64,000 nucleotides of DNA from Rubrivivax sp. (GTDB lineage: Bacteria > Pseudomonadota > Gammaproteobacteria > Burkholderiales > Burkholderiaceae_C), in NCBI GenBank assembly GCA_022843905.1, contig JALHMT010000006.1:124001-188000 (forward strand). The letters are read 5' to 3'. The position numbers and the translations under genes were made by a program. Every line of letters begins with the position of its first letter. The stretch's first letter is position 1. The notes under the pieces are model-generated. The model was given only the letters and a program-made list of their open reading frames with translations. It was not told the origin of the DNA and did no database searches. Below are positions 1 to 8,775 of the stretch, in pieces.

Positions 1-378
1 AACTGGGGCTTCGATGCCGAGGAGCAGCGCAGCACGACCTTCCTGGGCATGGGCGAGGAAGACATCAACGTGCACGACCAGTGGGCGGTGGAGAGCATGG
101 GCGCCATCCAGGACCGCACGCGCGAGCACCTGGGCACCAGCGACAAGGTCATCATGGCCAACCGCCGCCTGCTGCTGAAGGCCATCGAGGACGTGCAGGC
201 CGGCCGGCCGGCGCCGGGCGCGGCCGATCCCGCGCAGGCCGCCGCGATGCACGGGCCCGACACCGTGGACGGCATCGCGCCCGCCGGCACCTGGGGCACC
301 TGGTGGATCAAGCAGGTGGACGCCAAGCGCGAAGGCGCGCCCTGGACGCCCAAGCAGCCGCAGCAGCAGCCCGCATGA
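1..378 (+). CDS. Rieske-type aromatic ring oxygenase, large subunit (C-terminal part)
   Basis: This gene enters from the left edge; only about 125 C-terminal residues are visible. The stretch with AIQDRTREHLGTSD and IMANRRLLLKAI is typical of the catalytic-domain end of phthalate 4,5-dioxygenase-type Rieske non-haem iron oxygenases. The intact oxygenase at 18152-19489 carries a comparable stretch (GITDHAFEHLGPGD). The Rieske cluster and iron ligands lie outside the window. The tail is rich in Ala, Pro and Gln. A glutamine-synthetase-like gene and a 2Fe-2S ferredoxin follow on the same strand, so the oxygenase probably receives electrons from that ferredoxin. The substrate is unknown; family members hydroxylate, dealkylate or O-demethylate aromatics. 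Confidence 0.85.
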   Translation, partial: NWGFDAEEQRSTTFLGMGEEDINVHDQWAVESMGAIQDRTREHLGTSDKVIMANRRLLLKAIEDVQAGRPAPGAADPAQAAAMHGPDTVDGIAPAGTWGTWWIKQVDAKREGAPWTPKQPQQQPA

Positions 379-412
379 GGTCGAGCGTCGGGCACGCGGC
401 GGAGACCGCGAC

Positions 413-1903
413 TTGAGCAGCTTCGCAGAGCGCTGCGGCGTGCACGACGCCGCGCGTGAGAGCGCGGTGCTGGAGGCGGCCCGCACCATCCGCGACAGCA
501 ACCTCGAACTGGTGCGCGTGGCCTGGTGCGACGTGCACGGCATCGCGCGCAGCAAGGTGCTGGTGGCGGCCGCCGCCGAACGCGCGCTGCGCTCGGGCGT
601 CACCATGGTCAGCACGCTGATGCTGAAGGACCTCGCCGGGCGCACCGTCTACAAGGTGTTCGAGCCCGGCGGCACCGAATCGCTGCCCGGCTTCGGCCAG
701 GCCAACAACCTGGTGCTGCTGCCCGACCCCGCCAGCCTGCGCCACCTGCCCTGGACCGAGGGCGCGGGCTGGCTGCGTGCCGACGTGCACTTCGCCGACG
801 GGCGCCCGGTGGAACTCGATCCGCGCCGTGTGCTGCTGCGTGCGCTCGAGCGCCTGGCCGCTGCCGGACTGGGGCTGCAGTGCGGGCTGGAAGTCGAGTT
901 CCACATCTACCGCATCGAGCCCGGCGCCGGTGGGCTCGATCCCCGCCTGGACCCCGACAACACCAGCACGCCCGGCGTGCCCGGCAGCGTGAGCATGGTG
1001 CACGCGGGCGCCAACATGCTCAGCGAGCAGTGGTTCGACCAGGCCGAAGCGCCGCTGCGCATCGTGCAGCGCACCGCGCAGGCGCTGGGCATGCCGCTGC
1101 TGTCGCTGGAAGCCGAGATGGGCCCCAGCCAGGTCGAGGCGGTGTTCGACGTCACCGACGCGCTCACCGCGGCCGACAACATGTCGCTGTTCCGCAATGC
1201 CGTGAAGATGGCGCTGCAGCGCGCCGGCTACCACGCCACCTTCATGTGCCGGCCGCCGTTCCCCAACATCATGTCCAGCGGCTGGCACCTGCACCAGTCG
1301 CTGGTGAACGCGGCCGACGGCAGCAACGCCTTCCGCCGCGAGACACCGGCGCCGGGCAGCACGACGCTGGACGCCGGCCACACCTTGTCGGCACGGGGCG
1401 AACACTACCTGGCAGGTCTCTTGCATCACGCGGCCGGCATGACGGTCTTCAGCACACCCACGGTGAACGGCTACGGCCGCTTCCGCCCCAACGCGCTGGC
1501 GCCGCAGTCCATCCTGTGGGGACGCGACAGCCGAGGCGCGATGCTGCGCGTGATCGGCGAGTGCGGCGACGACGACACGCGCATCGAGAACCGCATCGGC
1601 GAACCCGCGGCCAACCCCTACCTGTACATCGCCTCGCAGATCCACGCTGGTCTCGACGGCATCGAACGGCAGCTGCCACCGCCGCGCGCCACCGACGCAC
1701 CCTACGGCGCGCAGGCGCAGCGGCTGCCTTCGTCGCTGGGCGAGGCGCTCGACGCGCTGTCAGCCGACACGGCGCTGGTCGAGGCCTTCGGCCGGCCCTT
1801 CGTCGACTACTACGCGCGCATCAAGCGCTGGGACCTGCAGCGCTACGACGAAGCGCAGGACAAGGATCTCTTCCATCGCCGCGAATACTTCGGGCGCATT
1901 TGA
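413..1903 (+). CDS. Glutamine synthetase family protein (gamma-glutamyl ligase-like)
   Basis: A 496-residue member of the glutamine synthetase superfamily, which activates glutamate with ATP and joins it to ammonia or an amine. Visible landmarks are the N-terminal beta-grasp part ([15 protein letters not shown]), the catalytic [10 protein letters not shown] stretch, the SGWHLHQSL motif that corresponds to the ATP/glutamate-binding region, and [18 protein letters not shown] near the end. This resembles the PuuA/GlnA3-like branch rather than the canonical nitrogen-assimilation enzyme, which has about 470 residues and a C-terminal adenylylation Tyr motif. The start is TTG at 413, with an in-frame GTG at 440 as alternative; no ATG occurs near the expected N-terminus. 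The position between a Rieske oxygenase and a ferredoxin suggests a catabolic role, such as gamma-glutamylation of an amine. That role is inferred. Confidence 0.85.
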   Translation: MSSFAERCGVHDAARESAVLEAARTIRDSNLELVRVAWCDVHGIARSKVLVAAAAERALRSGVTMVSTLMLKDLAGRTVYKVFEPGGTESLPGFGQANNLVLLPDPASLRHLPWTEGAGWLRADVHFADGRPVELDPRRVLLRALERLAAAGLGLQCGLEVEFHIYRIEPGAGGLDPRLDPDNTSTPGVPGSVSMVHAGANMLSEQWFDQAEAPLRIVQRTAQALGMPLLSLEAEMGPSQVEAVFDVTDALTAADNMSLFRNAVKMALQRAGYHATFMCRPPFPNIMSSGWHLHQSLVNAADGSNAFRRETPAPGSTTLDAGHTLSARGEHYLAGLLHHAAGMTVFSTPTVNGYGRFRPNALAPQSILWGRDSRGAMLRVIGECGDDDTRIENRIGEPAANPYLYIASQIHAGLDGIERQLPPPRATDAPYGAQAQRLPSSLGEALDALSADTALVEAFGRPFVDYYARIKRWDLQRYDEAQDKDLFHRREYFGRI

Positions 1904-1932
1904 CCCCCACCCCGGACCCCACGCACCCGACC

Positions 1933-2268
1933 ATGGTCGCCTTCACCCTGATCACCCCGCTGGCCGATGGCCGCAGCGAAGAACGCCGCCTCGACGCACA
2001 GCCGGGCCTGAGCGTGATGGAGGCGGCCGTCGAGGCCAACGTGCCCGGCATTGCCGCCGACTGCGGCGGCCTGCTGACCTGCGCCACCTGCCACGTCTAC
2101 GTGCGGCAAGACTGGCTGGACCGCCTGCCGCCCATCAGCGACGACGAAGCCTCGATGCTGGCCTTCACCGCTTCGCCGCGTCAGCCGCACAGCCGCCTGA
2201 GCTGCCAGCTGGTGCTGAGCGACGCGCTCGACGGGCTGGTGGTCGAGCTGCCGCCCACCCAGTACTGA
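1933..2268 (+). CDS. 2Fe-2S ferredoxin
   Basis: A 111-residue plant/putidaredoxin-type ferredoxin. The cluster ligands are visible as Cys44, Cys50 and Cys53 ([12 protein letters not shown]) and a distal Cys91 (LSCQL), the C-x5-C-x2-C spacing of the adrenodoxin/putidaredoxin class. The ATG at 1933 follows the synthetase stop by 29 bases. It probably shuttles electrons from a reductase, not encoded nearby, to the Rieske oxygenase at the left edge. The ABC transporter genes begin 17 bases downstream, so it is likely co-transcribed with them. Confidence 0.9.
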   Translation: MVAFTLITPLADGRSEERRLDAQPGLSVMEAAVEANVPGIAADCGGLLTCATCHVYVRQDWLDRLPPISDDEASMLAFTASPRQPHSRLSCQLVLSDALDGLVVELPPTQY

Positions 2269-2285
2269 CCGCGCCGCCGTCCGAC

Positions 2286-3092
2286 ATGGATCTTGCCGAC
2301 ACCTCCCCCGCCTGGCTCCGATTGCGGGGCGTGCAGAAGGGCTTCGGCGGTGCGGCCGGCGCGGCCCCTCCGCCCCCCTTGGCCATCGGCCACGTCGACC
2401 TCGACGTGAAGGAGGGCGAGTTCCTCGCGGTGGTGGGCCCCTCGGGCTGCGGCAAGTCCACGCTGCTGCAGATCGCCGCCGGCCTGATGCCGCCCACGGC
2501 CGGCAGCGTGACCTTCCGCGGCCAGTCGGTGAGCGCGCCGCCGCCGGGCATCGTCTACCTGTTCCAGCAGTACGGCAAGTCGCTGCTGCCCTGGCGCACG
2601 GTGCTGCAGAACGTCGACTTCGCGACCGAGAACCGTGCGGGCATGACGGCCGCGCAGCGCCGCGAGCACAGCCTTCGTTTCGTCGAGATGGTGGGACTGG
2701 GTGCGTCGGCCGGTCTGTATCCGTGGCAGCTCTCGGGCGGCATGCAGCAGCGCGTGACCATCGCGCGCGCGCTGGCCGCCGAGCCGCGCGTGCTGCTGAT
2801 GGACGAGCCTTTCAGCTCGGTCGACGCGCTGACGCGGCTGGAACTGCACGCCATGGTGCTGGACCTGTGGACACGCCACGGCTTCACCGCCGTGCTGGTG
2901 ACGCACGACGTCGACGAGGCGGTGTTCCTGGCCGACCGCATCGCCGTGCTCTCGCAGCGCCCGTCCACGGTGGTGGACACCATGGTGACCGACCTCCCGC
3001 GCCCGCGCGACGCCATCACCACCAAGGAGCTGCCGCGCTTCCTGGAACTGCGGCACCGGCTGCTGTCCATGCTGCTGGGAAAGGCGGCGTGA
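2286..3092 (+). CDS. ABC transporter ATP-binding protein, nitrate/sulfonate/taurine type
   Basis: A 268-residue ATPase subunit of a SsuB/TauB-like importer. The Walker A GPSGCGKST is at residues 51-59, the signature LSGGMQQR at 149-156, the Walker B VLLMDEP around 169-175, and the switch His near 207. An Ala/Pro-rich insert (about residues 22-32) sits between the first strand and the ATP-binding core. The stop overlaps the start of the next permease (TGATG), which indicates translational coupling. With the permeases at 3092 and 6718 and the binding protein at 3912 it forms a complete uptake system for a small organic solute, probably the substrate of the adjoining enzymes. Confidence 0.9.
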   Translation: MDLADTSPAWLRLRGVQKGFGGAAGAAPPPPLAIGHVDLDVKEGEFLAVVGPSGCGKSTLLQIAAGLMPPTAGSVTFRGQSVSAPPPGIVYLFQQYGKSLLPWRTVLQNVDFATENRAGMTAAQRREHSLRFVEMVGLGASAGLYPWQLSGGMQQRVTIARALAAEPRVLLMDEPFSSVDALTRLELHAMVLDLWTRHGFTAVLVTHDVDEAVFLADRIAVLSQRPSTVVDTMVTDLPRPRDAITTKELPRFLELRHRLLSMLLGKAA

Positions 3093-3868
3093 TGCACGCG
3101 CCGCGCGCCCGCTGGCTGGAGCGCGCGCTCGGCGTGGCCACCTTGATGGCGCTGATCGGGCTGGTCGAGTGGCTGGTGGGCAGCGGACGGCTCAACGCGG
3201 CCTTGGTGCCCCCGCCGTCCAAGGTGGCGGCCACGCTGGCCGGCATCCTGCAGAGCGGCGCCTTCCTGCAGCCGCTGGCCGAAACGCTGAAGATCTTCTT
3301 CATGGCCTACATCGGCGCCAGCGCGCTGGCCATCGCCGTCGGCCTGGCGATGGGCCGCTATCCCGCCGTGCACGACCTGCTCGACCCGCTGGTGGAAATG
3401 CTGCGCCCGCTGCCCAAGCCGGCGCTGCTGCCGCCATTGATCCTGTTCCTGGGCCTGGGCGACCCGATGAAGCTCACGCTCATCGGCCTGGGCGTGTTCT
3501 TCCCCGTGCTCATCAACACCGTGCAGGGCGTGCGCGGCACCGACCCGGTGATGGTCGACGTGGCGCGCACCTTCGGCTACGGCCGCGCCGGGCTGATGTT
3601 CAAGGTGATCCTGCCCGCCGCGCTGCCGATGATCCTGTCGGGCCTGCGCATCAGCCTGGGGCTGGGCCTGATCCTCGTCGTCATCGCCGAGATGCTGGCC
3701 GGCACCGGCGGCGTGGGCTACCTCATCCTGGACATGCAGCGCGCCTTCAAGGTGCCGCAGATGTATGCCTGGATCGTCATCCTGGCCGTGCTCGGCTTCG
3801 TGCTGAACCAGGTCTTCGTCTTCGCCGAAAGGCGGATCATCCCATGGTCGTTCGTCGGCGAACGCTGA
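3092..3868 (+). CDS. ABC transporter permease, SsuC/TauC type (first copy)
   Basis: A 258-residue inner-membrane permease of the binding-protein-dependent transport family. It has an N-terminal membrane segment around residues 10-25 and several further hydrophobic segments. The conserved cytoplasmic loop that contacts the ATPase is seen as DVARTFGYGRAGLMFKVILPAALPMILSGLR. The ATG at 3092 overlaps the ATPase stop by one base and was preferred over longer in-frame extensions. A clearly related second permease lies at 6718-7491, so the channel may be a heterodimer rather than the usual homodimer. Confidence 0.9.
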   Translation: MHAPRARWLERALGVATLMALIGLVEWLVGSGRLNAALVPPPSKVAATLAGILQSGAFLQPLAETLKIFFMAYIGASALAIAVGLAMGRYPAVHDLLDPLVEMLRPLPKPALLPPLILFLGLGDPMKLTLIGLGVFFPVLINTVQGVRGTDPVMVDVARTFGYGRAGLMFKVILPAALPMILSGLRISLGLGLILVVIAEMLAGTGGVGYLILDMQRAFKVPQMYAWIVILAVLGFVLNQVFVFAERRIIPWSFVGER

Positions 3869-3911
3869 CCGGACGGCCGCATCTGTCGTGTTCCATCGAA
3901 GGAGTCACTCC

Positions 3912-4898
3912 ATGAGCGTTCTGCGAATCTCGAGACTGATGCGGACGGCGCTGACCGCGTTCGCCGCCCTGGGGCTGGCCGCCGGCGCCGCCCTGGCCCA
4001 GGCGCCTGCGCAGCCGATCAAGCTGCGCGTCAGCACCATTCCCATCATCGACACCGCGCCGCTGCAGGTGGGCATCGCCAAGGGCTTCTTCGAGGCCGAG
4101 GGCCTGTCCATCGACACCACGCCCACGGCCGGCGGCGCAGCCGGCCTGCCGGCGCTGGCGGCCGGGCAGGTGCAGATCAGCTTCAGCAACATCATCTCCA
4201 TCGTGCTGGGCGCCAAGCAGGGCCTGGGCTTCGAGATCATCACCGCCGGCAGCAACACCGGCGCCACCGTGCCCGACCTGGCCGGTCTGGTGGCCAAGAA
4301 GGGCACGACCTTCAAGACCGGCAAGGACCTGGAAGGCAAGCGCGTCGCGGTCAACACGCGCAACAACATCATCTGGCTGTACGCACGCGCCTGGGTCAAG
4401 GCCACCGGCGGCGACCCCGACAAGGTCACCTACCTGGAAGTGCCGTTCCCGCAGATGATCGACGCCGTCAAGGGCGACCGCGTCGACGCCGCCTTCGTCG
4501 TCGAGCCCTTCCTGTCGGCGGGCGTGAAGTCCGACGCCGTGAGTCTCTTCGCCTGGCCCTACAACGTGGTGCAGAAGCGCGTGCCGGTGGCGCAGTACGT
4601 GGCCACCAAGACCTTCATCCAGCAGAACCCCGACACCATCGAGCGTTTTGCGCGCGCCTACAACAAGGCGGTGGACTGGACCAACCAGAACCAGGGCAAC
4701 GAAGAGTGGACGAAGATCATCTCGGGCTACACGCGCATGGCGCCCGAGCAGCTCAAGGGCCTGGCGCTGCCGCCTTACGAGAAGACGGTGGATGCCGCCG
4801 GCATCAACGAGGTGGTGGAACTGATGCGCAGGAACGGCATGATCGAAGGGGCCTTCGACGCCAAGGCGCTGATCTACCGCACGGCCGCGCCGCGCTGA
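3912..4898 (+). CDS. ABC transporter substrate-binding protein, NMT1/SsuA-like
   Basis: A 328-residue periplasmic solute receptor. The N-terminus is a typical signal peptide with Arg residues, a hydrophobic Ala/Leu core and an AxA-type end near residue 26 (AALAQA). The mature part starts IKLRVSTIPIIDTAPLQVGIAKGFFEAEGL, the pattern of the NMT1/THI5-like and sulfonate/taurine receptors. The ATG at 3912 is preceded by a good ribosome-binding site (GAAGGAG), so an earlier GTG at 3888 is less likely. It follows the permease by 43 bases. A structured repeat begins directly after the stop. The ligand is unknown. Confidence 0.9.
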   Translation: MSVLRISRLMRTALTAFAALGLAAGAALAQAPAQPIKLRVSTIPIIDTAPLQVGIAKGFFEAEGLSIDTTPTAGGAAGLPALAAGQVQISFSNIISIVLGAKQGLGFEIITAGSNTGATVPDLAGLVAKKGTTFKTGKDLEGKRVAVNTRNNIIWLYARAWVKATGGDPDKVTYLEVPFPQMIDAVKGDRVDAAFVVEPFLSAGVKSDAVSLFAWPYNVVQKRVPVAQYVATKTFIQQNPDTIERFARAYNKAVDWTNQNQGNEEWTKIISGYTRMAPEQLKGLALPPYEKTVDAAGINEVVELMRRNGMIEGAFDAKALIYRTAAPR

Positions 4899-4910
4899 GA
4901 TGACCCACAC

Positions 4911-5070
4911 CCGTAGCGGCTTCGCCGCGCCATCCCGCGTGCAATCGCGGGATGGCATTCGCCTGGCGGAGGACGCCTTCCGGCGTCCTCCGTCCGGGCT
5001 CAGCCCACCTCAAGGGGGCACCCCCAGCGGCCCGGCGAAGCCGGTTCCGCGGCGGTCGCTTGAAAGGATC
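4911..5070 (+). repeat. Multi-hairpin 3'-UTR repeat element, copy A
   Basis: A structured intergenic repeat beginning 12 bases after the binding-protein stop. Successive perfect stems are GCGGC/GCCGC (4916-4928), an 11-bp stem 4929-4939/4946-4956 with loop TGCAAT, and an 11-bp stem 4967-4977/4982-4992 with loop TTCC. Further short stems follow, including CCGGC-GAA-GCCGG (5032-5044). A second copy occurs inverted at 39116-39262, and several stem positions differ between copies in a compensatory way. Both copies follow a stop codon in the same sense orientation. No U-run follows, so it is not a classical terminator; it may stabilise the 3' end of the message. Confidence 0.8.
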
Positions 5071-5108
5071 CCCCGGGTGCGCTCCGTCTTGTGCTGGGCG
5101 ACGTTGTC

Positions 5109-6728
5109 ATGAAGGGCGTCGGATCGTCCTGCGTGGTGCGTGGCGAGCTGGTCACGATGGACCCCGCCAACCCGCGGGCCGAGGCCATGGCCATCCGCGA
5201 CGGGCGCATCGTCGCGGTGGGCTCGCTGGCCGACGCCCGCGAAGCGGCCGGCGCCGGCCACGGCGAGATGTGTTTCGGCAGCGGTGCCGTGGTGCCGGGG
5301 CTCATCGACACGCACAACCACATGCACTGGACCGGCATCCAGGCCTGCCTGGTCGACCTGGCGCCGGCGCGTTGCATCGCCGACGTGCAGGCCGCCGTGC
5401 GCGCCTATGCGCAGGCCCATCCCGAGGCGCCGTGGATCACCAGCGGCAGCGGCTGGCACGTGGTGAACCTGGCCGAGCAGCGCTACCCGACGCGGCAGGA
5501 GCTCGACGCCGCCTGCCCCGACCGCCCCGTCTACCTGCCGCGCGTGGGCCATGCCGGCGTGGCCAACAGCCGCGCGCTGGCGCTGGCCGGCATCAGCGCT
5601 TCCACTCCCGACCCCGACGGCGGGCGCATCGAACGCGACGCCTCGGGCGAACCCACCGGCGTGCTGCTGGAGCCGCCGGCCTTCGAGCCCGTGGCGCGGC
5701 TGGTGCCGCCGCCTTCGCTGCAGGATCAGCTGCAGACGCTGCGCGACGTCCAGAAGCTTTATCACGCGGCCGGCCTCACCGGCATCATGGACCCGGGTGT
5801 GACGCCCGAGATCCTGTCCATCTACCAGCAGCTCTGGCGGCGTGGCGAGCTCAGCATGCGTTCGGTGCTGATGCCGCTGGCCGACGCCAGCCGGCCGCTG
5901 CAGCAGACGCTGGACAGCATCGCCGCGCTCGGCCTGCACACCGGTTTCGGCGATGCGCGGCTGAAGATCGGCGGCATCAAGATGTTCCTGGACGGCGGGG
6001 CCTCGCTGGGCACGGCGCTGATGCGCGAGCCCTATCCCGACGAACGCTGCAACTGCGGCATCCAGATCACGCCCACCGAGTCCTTCCGCGCCATCGCGCG
6101 GCTGTGCGCGCGGCTGGGCTGGTCGCTGGGCGTGCACGTGGTGGGCGGGCGCGCCATCGACATCGCGCTGGAGGTCTTCGAGGAGATCGACCGCGAGACG
6201 CCCATCCGTGACCTGCGCTTCTGCCTCATCCACGCCTACCTGTGGCCCGACGCGAAGAACATCCGCACCGCCGCGCGGCTGGGCGTGGTGGTGGCCACGC
6301 AGTGTTCGATGCAGTACACCTTCGGCCCGCTGCTGGTCAAGCGTTTCGGCAGCGTGATGATGTCCACCGCCACGCCGGTGCGCAGCTGGCTCGACGGCGG
6401 CGTGCGCGTGGGCGGCGGCTCGGACTCGCCCATCACGCCGTACTCGCCGCTGCTGGGCCTGTGGCAGGCGCGCACGCGCCGCATCGCCGGCACCGACGAA
6501 CCCGTCGGCCGGCTGCAGGCGGTCAGCGGCGAAGAAGCCTTGGCCATGTACACGCGCGACGCCGCCTACGTCAGCTTCTCGGAGCACGAACGCGGCATGC
6601 TCAAGCCCGGGTTGCTGGCCGACTGGACGGCGCTGTCGGTCGACCCGGTGAATTGCGAGCCCGAGGCACTGGCCGAGGCGCGCGTGCTGGCCACGGCGGT
6701 CGGCGGCGAGCTCGTCCATGGCGGCTGA
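5109..6728 (+). CDS. Amidohydrolase, YtcJ-like (amidohydrolase 3 family)
   Basis: A 539-residue metal-dependent hydrolase with the YtcJ layout: an N-terminal beta domain (GELVTMDPANPRAEAMAIRDGRIVAVG), the first metal motif GLIDTHNHMH, then HVVGGRAID, CLIHAYLW and the late Asp motif GGGSDSPITPYSPL. Such enzymes hydrolyse C-N bonds of amides, lactams or N-formyl compounds; specificity cannot be read from sequence. The ATG at 5109 was chosen; an in-frame GTG lies at 5091 and neither has a strong ribosome-binding site. The 3' end overlaps the next permease by 11 bases, so it belongs to the same transcription unit as the transporter. Confidence 0.85.
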   Translation: MKGVGSSCVVRGELVTMDPANPRAEAMAIRDGRIVAVGSLADAREAAGAGHGEMCFGSGAVVPGLIDTHNHMHWTGIQACLVDLAPARCIADVQAAVRAYAQAHPEAPWITSGSGWHVVNLAEQRYPTRQELDAACPDRPVYLPRVGHAGVANSRALALAGISASTPDPDGGRIERDASGEPTGVLLEPPAFEPVARLVPPPSLQDQLQTLRDVQKLYHAAGLTGIMDPGVTPEILSIYQQLWRRGELSMRSVLMPLADASRPLQQTLDSIAALGLHTGFGDARLKIGGIKMFLDGGASLGTALMREPYPDERCNCGIQITPTESFRAIARLCARLGWSLGVHVVGGRAIDIALEVFEEIDRETPIRDLRFCLIHAYLWPDAKNIRTAARLGVVVATQCSMQYTFGPLLVKRFGSVMMSTATPVRSWLDGGVRVGGGSDSPITPYSPLLGLWQARTRRIAGTDEPVGRLQAVSGEEALAMYTRDAAYVSFSEHERGMLKPGLLADWTALSVDPVNCEPEALAEARVLATAVGGELVHGG

Positions 6729-7491
6729 AACCCGCGCCCGCCCGGGGCGCGGGTCCGGCTTCCTGCTGGTTGGGGCGCTGCTGCTGCTGTGGGAGTGGTC
6801 GGCGCGCTCCTGGGTGGACAGCGACAACTGGCCGCCGGTGACCCAGGTCGCGGTGGCCCTGGTGCGCAGCCTGTCGAACCCGGAGCTGCCGCTGGCGCTG
6901 GGTTCCAGCCTCTACCGCATGGCGGTCGGCTTCGCCGTGGGCAGCGCCGTGGCCGTGCTGCTGGGGGTGCTGATGGCGCGTTCGCGCTGGGTGCGCGCGG
7001 CCTTCGAACCCCTGCTCGAACTGCTGCGGCCCATTCCCATCCCGGCCATCGTGCCGCCGCTGATCCTGCTGCTGGGCATCGACGACGCGATGAAGATCTT
7101 CGTCGTGGGCTTCGCGGTCTTCTTCCCGGTGCTGCTGAACACCATCGCCGGCGTGCGCTCGGTCGACACGGTGCAACTCGACCTGGCACGCACCTTCCAG
7201 TACGGCCCGCTGCGCACCGCCTGGCGCGTCGTGCTGCCGGCCAGCCTGCCCTACGTGCTGGCCGGCATGCGCGTGAGCCTGGCGCTGGCGCTCATCGTCA
7301 CGGTGGTGTCCGAGATGATCGCCGGCAGCGAAGGCATCGGCTACTACCTGATCACCATGCAGTACGCGATGCGGGCCGGGGACATGTACGCGTCGATCTT
7401 CGTGCTGGCGGCCACCGGCTACGGCCTGAACCGCGCCATCGTGGCCGTGGAGCACCGCGTGCTGCACTGGTTCCACCGGTCTTCGAGCTGA
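6718..7491 (+). CDS. ABC transporter permease, SsuC/TauC type (second copy)
   Basis: A 257-residue permease closely resembling the one at 3092-3868; both carry the same core PPLILxLGxxDxMK and a DLARTFQYGPLRTAWRVVLPASLPYVLAGMR-type ATPase loop. The start codon lies inside the end of the amidohydrolase gene. No second ATPase or receptor is present, so it must use the ATPase at 2286 or one elsewhere. Either the two permeases form a heterodimer, or this is a duplicate serving a second substrate. Confidence 0.88.
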   Translation: MAAETRARPGRGSGFLLVGALLLLWEWSARSWVDSDNWPPVTQVAVALVRSLSNPELPLALGSSLYRMAVGFAVGSAVAVLLGVLMARSRWVRAAFEPLLELLRPIPIPAIVPPLILLLGIDDAMKIFVVGFAVFFPVLLNTIAGVRSVDTVQLDLARTFQYGPLRTAWRVVLPASLPYVLAGMRVSLALALIVTVVSEMIAGSEGIGYYLITMQYAMRAGDMYASIFVLAATGYGLNRAIVAVEHRVLHWFHRSSS

Positions 7492-7500
7492 GGAGCTTCC

Positions 7501-8415
7501 ATGGCCCACTGGCGCATCGGCGCGGCGACCGTGACACGCATCGAGGAACAGCTCGGGCCGGGCAGCTTCCCGCCGCAGCAGTACTTCACCGGTTTCGAGC
7601 GCGAGGTGCTGCAGCAAAACCTGCACTGGCTGCTGCCGCACCACTACGTGTCCGAGACCGACGCGCTGATCACCAGCGTGCACAGCTGGCTCATCCGCAC
7701 GCCGCATCACAACGTGCTGCTCGACTGCTGCTCGGGCAACCACAAGGACCGCCACTGGTGGCCGCGCTTCCACCAGCTCGACACGCCTTTCCTGCAGCGC
7801 CTGGCCGACGCCGGCCTCCAGCCCGAAGACATTCACATCGTGATGTGCACGCACCTGCACGCCGACCACATCGGCTGGAACACGCGGCTGCAGGACGGGC
7901 GCTGGGTGCCGACCTTTCCGAACGCGCGCTACGTCTTCTCGCGCACCGAGAACGACTTCTGGGACCCGCGGCAGAACCCGGCGGGCGCCGACGACCCGGC
8001 GCGCCGCATCGCCTACGCCGACAGCGTGCTGCCGGTGATCGAAGCCGGCCAGGCCGATCTGGTCGACGGCGTGCACGCGCTGGCCGACCAGTTGCGGATC
8101 GAGCCCGCTCCCGGCCACACGCCGGGCCACATCCTGCTCAAGCTTCTGGCCGACAAGGGCGGCGGCGTCTTCTGCGGCGACGTCATCCACCACCCGCTGC
8201 AGATCGCTGCGCCGCACTGGAACACGCAGTTCTGCCAGGACCCGGCGATGGCGCGCGCCACGCGGCGCGCCGTGCTGCAGCACTGCGCCGACACTGGCGC
8301 CTGGCTGTTCCCCACGCACTTCGGCGCGCCGCACGTGGCGGCCATCGAAGCGCAGGGCGATGCGTTCTCGGTGCGCTTCGTGGAACCGGGCGTCAGCCAG
8401 CGGCCAGGGCCGTGA
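7501..8415 (+). CDS. Metallo-beta-lactamase-fold hydrolase
   Basis: A 304-residue protein of the MBL-fold superfamily. The metal-binding HLHADHIGW (the HxHxDH motif) lies near residues 119-127, followed by PGHTPGH and FCGDVIHHP, which supply the later His and Asp ligands. Members hydrolyse lactones, thioesters and related bonds. It ends the plus-strand cluster, 9 bases after the permease, and its 3' end overlaps the convergent thioredoxin-like gene by 23 bases. A role in hydrolysing a lactone or ester intermediate of the cluster's pathway is possible but unproven. Confidence 0.87.
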   Translation: MAHWRIGAATVTRIEEQLGPGSFPPQQYFTGFEREVLQQNLHWLLPHHYVSETDALITSVHSWLIRTPHHNVLLDCCSGNHKDRHWWPRFHQLDTPFLQRLADAGLQPEDIHIVMCTHLHADHIGWNTRLQDGRWVPTFPNARYVFSRTENDFWDPRQNPAGADDPARRIAYADSVLPVIEAGQADLVDGVHALADQLRIEPAPGHTPGHILLKLLADKGGGVFCGDVIHHPLQIAAPHWNTQFCQDPAMARATRRAVLQHCADTGAWLFPTHFGAPHVAAIEAQGDAFSVRFVEPGVSQRPGP

Positions 8416-8734
8416 ACGCCTGCTGCACGGCCTGCGGTTCGCTGGGCCGCACCAGGCGGTCGACTTCCTGGCCATCCCGCAGGAAGACCAGCGTCGGCCA
8501 CAGCTTCACGCCGAAGCTGCGCCCCAGGCGCCGGCCCGGGCCGTCTTCGACCCACCGGTAGGGCAGGGCCGGGTGCGCTTGCCGGGCGGCCGCGACGAGC
8601 GGCCGCGCCGCTGCGCACACGCCGCACCAGCCGGTGCCGAACTCCAGCACCAGCGGGCCCCGCAGGGCGTCGATCTCGGCGCGCGTGGGTGCGCCGTCGG
8701 GGTCTCGTTCGGTGCGGGCTTCGGAGCTCTTCAT
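8393..8734 (-). CDS. Thioredoxin family protein
   Basis: A 113-residue thioredoxin-fold protein with the redox motif WCGVC in VLEFGTGWCGVCAAARPLV, and a conserved cis-Pro region seen as KLWPTLVFLRDGQEVDRLVRP. The active-site sequence CGVC is unusual compared with thioredoxin CGPC. No signal peptide is visible, so it is probably cytoplasmic. The ATG at 8734 gives the normal length; longer in-frame upstream sequence does not look coding. The 3' end overlaps the MBL-fold gene on the other strand. Confidence 0.85.
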   Translation of the reverse strand: MKSSEARTERDPDGAPTRAEIDALRGPLVLEFGTGWCGVCAAARPLVAAARQAHPALPYRWVEDGPGRRLGRSFGVKLWPTLVFLRDGQEVDRLVRPSEPQAVQQAFTALAAG

Positions 8735-8775
8735 GGCGGCGGCAAGTGCCCTCGAATTATCGGCGCAAGCTGACC

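Noticed and set aside
4911..5070. Rho-independent terminator downstream of the binding-protein gene
   Set aside because: Several strong stems are present but no T-run follows any of them. The sequence recurs as a structured repeat, which is the better description.
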